A DNA stretch of 8,641 nucleotides from Muribaculaceae bacterium (GTDB taxonomy: Bacteria; Bacteroidota; Bacteroidia; Bacteroidales; Muribaculaceae): assembly GCA_009775535.1 (NCBI GenBank), contig VSPW01000262.1, forward strand, positions 1 to 8,641, in the 5' to 3' direction. The first letter of the stretch is position 1, and every line of letters begins with the position of its first letter. This document shows, piece by piece, positions 1 through 5,388 of this stretch. Below the pieces are notes generated by a model that was given only the letters and a program-made list of their open reading frames with translations, had not been told where the DNA came from and ran no database searches. Made by a program: the position numbers and the translations under genes.

Positions 1-311
1 TCTCAAGCAATTTCTTTGTGTGTGCAGGATATGAGATAATTGACAACCTTGGGTTCAATACAGTCCAGGAGGGTGTGGATGCCGCACTTGCCGCAGGCGC
101 AAATGTAGTAGTCCTCTGTTCTTCTGATGACGAATACGCACAGTATGCCCCAGAGGCGTTTGATTATCTGGCAGGCCGTGCTGAATTTGTGGTGGCCGGA
201 GCGCCGGCATGCATGGACGAGCTGAAGGCCAAAGGCATCAACGACTATGTGCATGTACGTTGCAATGTGCTTGACACCCTCCGTGATTTCAATGCCCGTC
301 TTCTCAAATAA
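1..311 (+). CDS. mutA: Methylmalonyl-CoA mutase small (beta) subunit, C-terminal part
   Basis: This is the last 102 codons of a gene that starts before the window; the first whole codon is at position 3 and the stop is TAA at 309-311. The product is the small subunit of the heterodimeric adenosylcobalamin-dependent methylmalonyl-CoA mutase, which interconverts succinyl-CoA and (R)-methylmalonyl-CoA in the cytoplasm. The visible part is the C-terminal flavodoxin-like domain, with the family stretches CAGYEIIDNLGF, VVLCSSDDEYA and VVAGAPACMDELKAKGI. It lacks the cobalt-ligating DxHxxG motif found in the large subunit, as is known for small subunits, which are structural and not catalytic. The identification rests on these motifs and on mutB following 21 bp downstream on the same strand, so the two are almost certainly co-transcribed. 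Confidence 0.93.
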   Translation, partial: SSNFFVCAGYEIIDNLGFNTVQEGVDAALAAGANVVVLCSSDDEYAQYAPEAFDYLAGRAEFVVAGAPACMDELKAKGINDYVHVRCNVLDTLRDFNARLLK

Positions 312-332
312 TATCAACAACAATCCTCAATT

Positions 333-2468
333 ATGAGACCTGATTTTAAGACTATAGATATAACCAACGACGCTTTCGGCGCAAAGACAGCGCCTGTCGC
401 TGCAGGGGAAGAATGGCTGACACCTGAACTCATCCCCGTAAAACCTGTATATACAAAGGACGATCTTGAAGGCCTGGAACATCTCAATTATGTTTCCGGA
501 ATGCCACCATTCCTCCGTGGCCCGTACAGCGCGATGTATCCTCTGCGCCCGTGGACCATACGCCAGTATGCCGGCTTCTCCACGGCTGCGGAATCGAATG
601 CATTCTACCGCCGCAACCTTGCTTCCGGGCAGAAGGGCCTTTCTGTTGCCTTTGACCTTGCAACACACCGTGGATATGATGCAGACCACGAACGTGTGGT
701 GGGCGATGTCGGCAAGGCTGGCGTGTCCATATGCTCTATCGAGGATATGAAGGTGCTGTTTGCAGGTATCCCTTTGAACAAGATGTCGGTGTCGATGACC
801 ATGAACGGCGCTGTGCTGCCGGTGTTGGCGTTCTATATCAACGCCGGACTGGAGCAGGGTGCCAAGCTTGAAGAGATGGCCGGTACTATCCAGAATGATA
901 TCCTCAAGGAATTCATGGTGCGTAACACATATATATATCCGCCTGAATTCTCAATGCGTATCATTGCCGACATATTTGAGTACACTTCGCAGAACATGCC
1001 GAAGTTCAACTCTATATCCATTTCGGGCTACCATATGCAGGAGGCTGGCGCAACCTGCGATATTGAGTTGGCTTACACGCTTGCTGACGGCCTGGAATAT
1101 CTGCGTGCCGGAATCAACGCCGGTATCGACATTGACGCCTTTGCCCCGCGCCTTTCGTTCTTCTGGGCTATCGGCATGAACTATTTTATGGAGGTGGCAA
1201 AGATGCGTGCGGCGCGTATGCTTTGGGCAAAGATTGTCAAGCAGTTCAATCCAAAGAACCCAAAATCGCTCGCATTGCGTACACACTCCCAGACATCTGG
1301 ATGGTCGCTTACCGAGCAGGATCCGTTCAACAATGTCGGCCGTACATGTATCGAGGCAATGGGCGCGGCGCTTGGACATACACAGTCGCTTCACACGAAT
1401 GCGCTTGATGAGGCCATTGCGCTTCCTACCGATTTCTCGGCACGTATAGCACGCAATACCCAGATTTATATCCAGGAAGAGACCATGGTCACCAAGCAGA
1501 TTGACCCATGGGGCGGCAGCTATTATATAGAGGCACTTACCGATATGATTGCCCGCCGTGCATGGGCGCATATCCAGGAAATCGAGAAGCTTGGCGGTAT
1601 GGCCAAAGCTATCGAGACCGGTCTGCCTAAACTACGTATCGAGGAGGCTTCCGCGCGCACACAGGCACGTATCGACTCCGGACGGCAGACTATTGTCGGC
1701 ATAAACAAGTATCGTCTTGACCATGAAGATCCTATCGATATTCTTGAGATCGACAATACAGAGGTCCGCAAAGAGCAGATTGAACGTCTTGATGAGCTCA
1801 AGGCCGGACGTGACGAGGCCGCTGTGAAGGCAGCGCTCGAGGCGATTACGGAATGTGTGCGTACGAAAGAGGGCAACCTTCTTGACCTTGCAGTCAAGGC
1901 TGCCGGCCTACGTGCCACCCTTGGAGAGATTTCAGATGCCTGCGAAGATGTAGTGGGCCGTTATAAAGCAGTAATCAGAACAATATCAGGCGTGTATTCA
2001 AGCGAAACTAAGAAAGACCCAGATTTTGTACGTGCTCAGCAGATGTGTGAGGAATTCGCCAAGCGCGAAGGCCGCCAGCCACGTATAATGATAGCGAAGA
2101 TGGGACAGGACGGCCATGACCGTGGCGCAAAGGTGGTGGCAACAGGCTATGCCGATTGCGGATTCGATGTCGACATGGGCCCGCTTTTCCAGACTCCGGC
2201 CGAGGCTGCCCGCCAGGCTGTGGAAAATGACGTGCATATCCTAGGCGTTTCGTCGCTTGCTGCCGGTCACAAGACCCTTATCCCACAGGTGATAGAGGAA
2301 CTGCGCAAGCTTGGCCGTGAGGACATCATGGTGACTGCCGGAGGTGTCATACCGGCACAGGACTATGACTTCCTGTATAAAGCAGGTGTGGCTGCTATAT
2401 TTGGCCCTGGCACACGCATCCCTGTGTCCGCAATCAAGATGCTTGAATTGCTCAATGACGCGGAATAG
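333..2468 (+). CDS. mutB: Methylmalonyl-CoA mutase large (alpha) subunit
   Basis: Complete 711-aa catalytic subunit of adenosylcobalamin-dependent methylmalonyl-CoA mutase (EC 5.4.99.2). In Bacteroidales it links succinate to propionate formation by rearranging succinyl-CoA to (R)-methylmalonyl-CoA. The N-terminal TIM barrel (about 30-540) contains RPWTIRQYAGFSTA (71-84), with Tyr79, Arg197 (in EFMVRNTYIYPP) and His234 (in SGYHMQEAGAT). These match Tyr89, Arg207 and His244 of the Propionibacterium enzyme with a constant offset of 10. The C-terminal cobalamin-binding domain (about 580-711) has D593-x-H595-x-x-G598, where His595 is the cobalt ligand, followed by S640-x-L642 and G670-G671. Length and domain order are normal and nothing appears damaged. 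The ATG follows the mutA stop by 21 bp with no clear Shine-Dalgarno, usual for this phylum. A strong terminator lies 25 bp after the stop. Confidence 0.98.
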   Translation: MRPDFKTIDITNDAFGAKTAPVAAGEEWLTPELIPVKPVYTKDDLEGLEHLNYVSGMPPFLRGPYSAMYPLRPWTIRQYAGFSTAAESNAFYRRNLASGQKGLSVAFDLATHRGYDADHERVVGDVGKAGVSICSIEDMKVLFAGIPLNKMSVSMTMNGAVLPVLAFYINAGLEQGAKLEEMAGTIQNDILKEFMVRNTYIYPPEFSMRIIADIFEYTSQNMPKFNSISISGYHMQEAGATCDIELAYTLADGLEYLRAGINAGIDIDAFAPRLSFFWAIGMNYFMEVAKMRAARMLWAKIVKQFNPKNPKSLALRTHSQTSGWSLTEQDPFNNVGRTCIEAMGAALGHTQSLHTNALDEAIALPTDFSARIARNTQIYIQEETMVTKQIDPWGGSYYIEALTDMIARRAWAHIQEIEKLGGMAKAIETGLPKLRIEEASARTQARIDSGRQTIVGINKYRLDHEDPIDILEIDNTEVRKEQIERLDELKAGRDEAAVKAALEAITECVRTKEGNLLDLAVKAAGLRATLGEISDACEDVVGRYKAVIRTISGVYSSETKKDPDFVRAQQMCEEFAKREGRQPRIMIAKMGQDGHDRGAKVVATGYADCGFDVDMGPLFQTPAEAARQAVENDVHILGVSSLAAGHKTLIPQVIEELRKLGREDIMVTAGGVIPAQDYDFLYKAGVAAIFGPGTRIPVSAIKMLELLNDAE

Positions 2469-2492
2469 GTAATAGCTTAGGCTCCCGCATAT

Positions 2493-2544
2493 AAAGCAGG
2501 TGTCTTATATGGCTGGAAGCTGTATAGGATGCCTGCTTTTTTTT
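2493..2544 (+). terminator. Rho-independent terminator of mutAB
   Basis: A long hairpin begins 25 bp after the mutB stop. Bases 2493-2513 pair with 2519-2539 without a bulge (21 bp, five of them G-U), leaving a 5-nt loop TGGAA at 2514-2518. Eight T follow at 2537-2544. The stem starts with AAAGCAGG and ends with CCTGCTTT. This ends the mutAB transcript. The last two T are also the first bases of the target-site copy of the insertion sequence that follows. Confidence 0.9.
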
Positions 2545-2545
2545 A
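2543..2545. repeat. Target-site duplication TTA, left copy
   Basis: TTA directly outside the left inverted repeat, matched by TTA at 3439-3441. The first two bases belong to the T-tract of the mutB terminator. A 3-bp match alone is weak evidence; it is supported by meeting both repeat ends exactly. Confidence 0.75.
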
Positions 2546-2561
2546 GAGTGTGTTTACTTTT
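2546..2561 (+). repeat. Left terminal inverted repeat of the IS
   Basis: GAGTGTGTTTACTTTT is the exact reverse complement of the right end at 3423-3438. The match extends one base outward (A2545 against T3439) if the target duplication is ignored. Confidence 0.92.
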
Positions 2562-2576
2562 TACAGTTGTTAAACT

Positions 2577-2978
2577 TTAGATATGATTTATCAAGAGCTT
2601 GACAGTTGCAAAATCAATCATTTCCTCAGCGGATTCATCAGTCTGCTCATAGTTTCTTGTGAGCCTCCTGAATCCATCAAGCCAGGCAAATGTCCTTTCC
2701 ACGACCCATCTCAGAGGCTTGGGCGTAAACCCTTTGGTTCCATTGGGAGTGTTGCTAACCTCAAGTTCGATCATAAAATCGGATTTTATTTGTTCCGCAA
2801 TCTCTCCGCGATACCCTCTGTCAACAAGAATTTTCTTAATTGTGGGCCAAAAGAAAGATGTCTGCCTGCAGAGTGGATAGGCAAGTTTGGAATCATGCCT
2901 TCCGGCATTGTCAACTGTCCTTCCAAGGATGAAACCGTTGCGGTCAACCACGATGTTGCGTTTGACGCCCTTTACTTT
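2577..2978 (-). CDS. IS5-family transposase, C-terminal part (orfB), read by -1 frameshift
   Basis: Downstream half of the transposase, open in the -1 frame from 2978 to TAA at 2577-2579. It begins VKGVKRNIVVDRNG, directly continuing orfA, and carries the second catalytic Asp in ILVDRGYRGE and the catalytic Glu in WVVERTFAWLDGFRRL. The fused protein would be about 257 aa with Asp105, Asp177 and Glu218, a normal size and spacing for IS5 DDE transposases. There is no good start codon of its own (the first candidate is GTG at 2951, inside the conserved core), so it is probably made only as a fusion. Alternatively the element has lost one A from an A6 run and is inactive. Sequence alone does not separate these. 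Confidence 0.82.
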   Translation of the reverse strand, partial: KVKGVKRNIVVDRNGFILGRTVDNAGRHDSKLAYPLCRQTSFFWPTIKKILVDRGYRGEIAEQIKSDFMIELEVSNTPNGTKGFTPKPLRWVVERTFAWLDGFRRLTRNYEQTDESAEEMIDFATVKLLINHI

Positions 2979-2980
2979 TT
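2972..2980 (-). other. Probable -1 ribosomal frameshift site in the transposase
   Basis: On the minus strand the orfA frame reads AAT AAA AAG TAA and the orfB frame opens at the same place, with a stop (TAA at 2981-2979) just upstream. Any shift must therefore happen within AAAAAG. Slipping AAG back by one gives AAA, and the 0-frame stop in the next codon would favour the pause. A short hairpin (GCGT-CAA-ACGC) begins 6 nt past the AAG. The heptamer T AAA AAG is not the ideal A AAA AAG, so efficiency is uncertain. Confidence 0.55.
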
Positions 2981-3349
2981 ATTAGCATCGAAACCGTTAT
3001 CGCTCTGACGGTTGCCCCATTTGACGCTTTGTGCGTCCAATGCTCCGACTGTCGGGCATTCGTTCTGCCCTCGTTTGCGTCTGATTCTCATGATTGTCTT
3101 TTGTATGAAATGTTCGATATGGCCGTCCTCTCTCCACTTGCGGAAAAACTTATAGACCGACTGCCATTTCGGAAAATCCTTGGGTAGCATCCGCCATTGG
3201 CAGCCGCTAACCAGAAGATACAGGATTGCCTCGAATATGGAGCGCAGGGGATATTTGCGGTGTCTACAATCATTTTCAAGGAATTCTTTGTTTATATAAG
3301 ACCATTGACCCTCGGTCAGATGTGTCTGATAGAAGAATTTTATATGCAT
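2972..3349 (-). CDS. IS5-family transposase, N-terminal part (orfA)
   Basis: This is the upstream half of the IS transposase, 125 aa from the ATG at 3349 to TAA at 2972-2974. It contains the IS5-type N-terminal helical region (LTEGQWSYI, then SIFEAILYLLVSGCQWRMLP, typical of the DUF4096 family) and the start of the catalytic domain, with the first DDE aspartate in VGALDAQSVK (Asp105 from this start). The frame extends upstream to a GTG at 3379 (135 aa). I prefer the ATG because the family alignment begins there and an AAGG lies 8 bases before it. The protein ends at GFDANKK where relatives continue with a KKxKGxKR motif, and that continuation is found in the -1 frame. Alone this half lacks two of the three catalytic residues. 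Confidence 0.85.
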   Translation of the reverse strand: MHIKFFYQTHLTEGQWSYINKEFLENDCRHRKYPLRSIFEAILYLLVSGCQWRMLPKDFPKWQSVYKFFRKWREDGHIEHFIQKTIMRIRRKRGQNECPTVGALDAQSVKWGNRQSDNGFDANKK

Positions 3350-3422
3350 GATAAAAACCTTTTTTTCTCCTTTCAACACTCTGGTTGAGGGTTTTTCGTG
3401 CTATTAAGGTTTAATTTGGTTT

Positions 3423-3438
3423 AAAAGTAAACACACTC
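3423..3438 (-). repeat. Right terminal inverted repeat of the IS (transposase promoter end)
   Basis: AAAAGTAAACACACTC, exact reverse complement of the left end. This end lies upstream of the transposase, so the transposase promoter should lie between here and about 3380. I see no convincing Bacteroides-type TAnnTTTG box. Confidence 0.92.
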
Positions 3439-3441
3439 TTA
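3439..3441. repeat. Target-site duplication TTA, right copy
   Basis: TTA directly outside the right inverted repeat. Removing 2546-3441 restores a plausible pre-insertion sequence in which the terminator T-tract runs into TTAGATGTCGCG. Confidence 0.75.
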
Positions 3442-3472
3442 GATGTCGCGAACAAAACCGCATGTCTGTGTG

Positions 3473-3492
3473 TTTAACTTAAATTAATTGTA
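3473..3492 (+). promoter_or_regulatory. AT-rich upstream motif, copy 1 (before the ECF sigma gene)
   Basis: TTTAACTTAAATTAATTGTA ends 70 bp before the sigma factor start and matches 18 of 20 bases at 4083-4102, upstream of the anti-sigma gene. The similar placement suggests a shared promoter or operator element, perhaps recognised by this sigma factor itself. It does not match the Bacteroides housekeeping -7 box (TAnnTTTG). The function is inferred. Confidence 0.4.
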
Positions 3493-3562
3493 AAATAGCA
3501 AATTATCAATAAGTAAGGCAACCTCATTAAGTGAGTATAAATGGTAGTAGGACAATAATGCC

Positions 3563-4072
3563 ATGACCGAAACGTTTGAATCTATATTCAAGACATATTA
3601 TCCTCCGGTGAAGCAGTTTGCAATGAAACTTCTAAAGAATGAGGACGATGCGCAGGATGTGGCGCAGGATGTCTTTGCATCGCTTTGGCCTAAGGAAGAT
3701 GTATGGCGTGACAACGATCAGGTAGATAAGTATATATACCGTATGGCCAAGTACAAGACGCTTAACCTTATCCGTAGGCGCAGTCTGGAGTTGTCCTATC
3801 AGAAAACCCAGGAGCAGGACGGGTTTGTTAGGGACGCGTTGCAGCATGAGTCTGCGCACGACTCTGTATGCTATGAAGAGCTGGCGCTTATGTTGCGTAT
3901 GGCTATTGACAGCCTGCCTACGCGTCGGAGGGAGATATTCAAGCTCAGCCGCTATGAGCACCTTTCCAATAAGGAGATATCGGAGATGATGAATATTTCA
4001 CTGCGTACGGTTGAAAACCATATTTATGCCGCATTGCTTGAGCTTAAGGCTGTTATGGGCTCTTTAAGTTGA
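3563..4072 (+). CDS. ECF-type RNA polymerase sigma factor (FecI-like)
   Basis: A 169-aa extracytoplasmic-function sigma-70 factor. Region 2 (about 5-73) includes FKTYYPPVKQFAMKLL and the polymerase-binding stretch DDAQDVAQDVFASLW (28-42). Region 4 (about 108-163) has the SLPTRRREIFKLSRYEHLS segment and a helix-turn-helix, NKEISEMMNISLRTVENHI (136-154), for -35 recognition. Length is typical of Bacteroidota ECF factors. The ATG at 3563 has a weak AGGA about 11 bases upstream; an ATG at 3558 is out of frame and stops after two codons. The FecR-like gene follows after 86 bp and an STN-containing SusC-like receptor after that, so this factor probably drives the downstream uptake operon once released by its anti-sigma factor. 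Confidence 0.93.
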   Translation: MTETFESIFKTYYPPVKQFAMKLLKNEDDAQDVAQDVFASLWPKEDVWRDNDQVDKYIYRMAKYKTLNLIRRRSLELSYQKTQEQDGFVRDALQHESAHDSVCYEELALMLRMAIDSLPTRRREIFKLSRYEHLSNKEISEMMNISLRTVENHIYAALLELKAVMGSLS

Positions 4073-4082
4073 ACTGCCTTCT

Positions 4083-4102
4083 TTTAACATTAATTAATTG
4101 TA
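4083..4102 (+). promoter_or_regulatory. AT-rich upstream motif, copy 2 (before the fecR-like gene)
   Basis: TTTAACATTAATTAATTGTA, 18/20 identical to copy 1, ends 56 bp before the anti-sigma start. Here AAC at 4086-4088 is followed after 16 bases by GTC at 4105-4107, resembling the general ECF promoter layout (-35 AAC, -10 GTC). Copy 1 does not keep the downstream GTC. It may allow the anti-sigma gene to be transcribed apart from the sigma gene. Confidence 0.4.
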
Positions 4103-4158
4103 CTGTCGGGTGAGTAGTCGGCATGATTGGCGTGAGTTATATCTAGAAATAGGAAGTA

Positions 4159-5160
4159 ATGAATCAAAAACTCAATAACATAAAAAAGGTGCTGGTTCGG
4201 TTCTCATCAGGTCGGTTCTCATCGGCGACAGATGCGGAGGTATACCGGTGGTTGCTTGATGATGAGGACCACTCCGAAAAGGAGCAGGCGATCCAGGCCT
4301 TGTGGGACGAGTCTGTACGAGAGACGGCGCGTACGGAGGCTTCCGGCTCGCAATGGGATGCATTCCGTGCTTCCTGTGGCAAGGCCGGCTCTGCATCTGC
4401 AGGCAGATCCATACGGTTTTTGAGGTTCTGGCAATCTGCTGCGGCAGTCTTGCTAGCAGGCATATTTGTCCTGGCATTCATGAAATTTGAAAAGCCTGCT
4501 ATAGAGAATGACCTTGTCCAGGAGCATACGCCAATAGCTTTGACCCACTCTTTCCTGCTGCCTGACGGGACGCAGGTGCAGTTGAACTCGGAAAGTACGC
4601 TGTTGTATCCCGACAAGTTCAGCGGCAAGGAACGTAGTGTATATCTTATGGGGGAAGCCTCGTTTAAGGTGGCACATGACAAGGAGCATCCGTTTGTTGT
4701 GAAGGGTGACGATTTCCGCATAACCGCGCTAGGCACGGAATTCAATGTATCTGCATACAGTAATGACGATGAAGTGACGGCCACATTGCTCAACGGTAGT
4801 GTGATGGTGGAATATGAGGACCTTCAGAAAAAGTCGATACTTAAGCCGGAGCAGCAGTTGGTATACAACCGTAAGAGCCATGAAGTGTCCCTCAGGCATC
4901 CAGTGCTGGATGATGTCACGGCATGGCAGCGTGGCGAGCTTGTTTTCAGCCGTAAGACTGTAGCGGACATACTCCGTGTACTTGAACATAAATACGATTA
5001 TGACTTCATATATTCCTCTTCGACATTGAGCGGTGACACATATGTGTTCCGCTTTCGTGACAATGCGCCCCTCCAGGAAGTGATGGCTGTTGTCCGTGAT
5101 GTCTCCGGCGCTATAGATTATGAAATAGACGGGAATATATGCCGTGTCAGGGCAATATGA
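4159..5160 (+). CDS. FecR-like transmembrane anti-sigma factor
   Basis: A 333-aa inner-membrane regulator. The cytoplasmic N-terminus (1-88), which would bind the sigma factor, is followed by one membrane helix, WQSAAAVLLAGIFVLAF (91-107). The periplasmic FecR domain (about 125-220) contains LPDGTQVQLNSESTLLYP (134-151), VYLMGEASFKVA (161-172) and TALGTEFNVSAY (189-200). The C-terminus (about 259-333), LVFSRKTVADILRVLEHKY onward, matches the STN-like DUF4974 type usual in Bacteroidota FecR proteins and is the expected contact for the receptor's STN domain. An AGGAAG lies 3 bases before the ATG, a better ribosome site than its neighbours have. It should hold the upstream sigma factor inactive until the receptor signals. 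A 15-bp tandem repeat near the start gives RFSSG-RFSSA. Confidence 0.93.
   Translation: MNQKLNNIKKVLVRFSSGRFSSATDAEVYRWLLDDEDHSEKEQAIQALWDESVRETARTEASGSQWDAFRASCGKAGSASAGRSIRFLRFWQSAAAVLLAGIFVLAFMKFEKPAIENDLVQEHTPIALTHSFLLPDGTQVQLNSESTLLYPDKFSGKERSVYLMGEASFKVAHDKEHPFVVKGDDFRITALGTEFNVSAYSNDDEVTATLLNGSVMVEYEDLQKKSILKPEQQLVYNRKSHEVSLRHPVLDDVTAWQRGELVFSRKTVADILRVLEHKYDYDFIYSSSTLSGDTYVFRFRDNAPLQEVMAVVRDVSGAIDYEIDGNICRVRAI
4197..4226 (+). repeat. 15-bp tandem duplication inside the fecR-like gene
   Basis: Two adjacent units, TCGGTTCTCATCAGG (4197-4211) and TCGGTTCTCATCGGC (4212-4226), agree at 13 of 15 bases. They encode RFSSG-RFSSA at residues 14-23, in the cytoplasmic part. The frame is kept. 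Confidence 0.7.
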
Positions 5161-5388
5161 TGTAAGACCCCTACCTTAATACCATGCATATAATTTACCA
5201 ATGAAACTCAGAATAATCAAATATTTATTGACAAACTAAAAAAACGTTAATGTCCCGTATGAATAAAAGTACAGGCGTGGCGGCGTATGCTGTGGCATGC
5301 TGTATGAAATGAGAAGTTACCATGACTGCTCTCCTTATGTCAACCAGAAAATTACATCCAATTTTTAATTATTAAACCTTAAAGCTAA
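5161..5388 (+). promoter_or_regulatory. Long leader / promoter region of the SusC-like gene
   Basis: A 228-bp AT-rich spacer between the fecR-like stop and the receptor start, without a convincing gene. It holds a TTGACA at 5228-5233 with no clear partner box and a small hairpin at 5285-5300 (GTATGC-TGTG-GCATGC). Three tiny open frames begin at 5200 (12 codons), 5250 (20 codons) and 5322 (17 codons), all without coding signs. No intrinsic terminator follows fecR. The receptor probably has its own promoter here, the likely target of the ECF sigma factor, but I cannot place it. Confidence 0.45.
5285..5300 (+). other. Small hairpin in the susC-like leader
   Basis: GTATGC pairs with GCATGC (6 bp, one G-U) around a TGTG loop. 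No T-tract follows, so it is not a terminator. It may be chance or a structured 5' untranslated region. Confidence 0.3.

Larger units (their letters stand above)
2546..3438 (-). mobile_element. IS5-family insertion sequence (IS1031-like), complete, 893 bp
   Basis: The element is bounded by perfect inverted repeats starting GAGTGTGTTTACTTTT (16 bp) and by a direct TTA duplication at 2543-2545 and 3439-3441. Inside is one minus-strand transposase encoded in two frames that fill most of the element. The 3-bp TNA-type target duplication, the length below 1 kb, the ends beginning GAG and the DDE transposase fit the IS1031 subgroup of IS5; the subgroup is inferred, not searched. Both ends and the target duplication are intact, so insertion may be fairly recent and the copy could still be active. 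It lies between the mutAB terminator and the promoter region of the ECF sigma gene and interrupts no recognisable gene. Confidence 0.9.

Noticed and set aside
951..1571. 206-codon open frame on the minus strand inside mutB
   Set aside because: It is the antisense shadow of a conserved, fully supported mutB; its translation resembles no family and shows no domain.
2583..3008. 141-codon plus-strand open frame across the IS
   Set aside because: Antisense to orfB, whose DDE transposase motifs make the minus strand the real coding strand.
2577..3349. Calling the transposase a pseudogene
   Set aside because: All three catalytic residues, both ends and the target duplication are intact and the frame break falls precisely on a slippery A-run before a stop, so programmed frameshifting is at least as likely as decay.
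3541..3558. Five-residue open frame just before the sigma gene, overlapping its ribosome-site region
   Set aside because: ATG-stop pairs this short are expected by chance in an AT-rich leader, and nothing supports translation coupling.
4164..4793. 209-codon minus-strand open frame opposite the fecR-like gene
   Set aside because: Serine/arginine-rich shadow translation of a strongly supported gene; no promoter, ribosome site or domain.
5228..5250. TTGACA as a sigma-70 -35 box for the receptor gene
   Set aside because: No TATAAT-like box at 16-18 bp, and Bacteroidota housekeeping promoters use a different consensus (TTTG / TAnnTTTG).
5250..5312. 20-codon open frame with two adjacent cysteines (ends VACCMK) in the susC leader
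   Set aside because: Too short, no ribosome site and no sign of coding constraint; likely chance in a non-coding leader.
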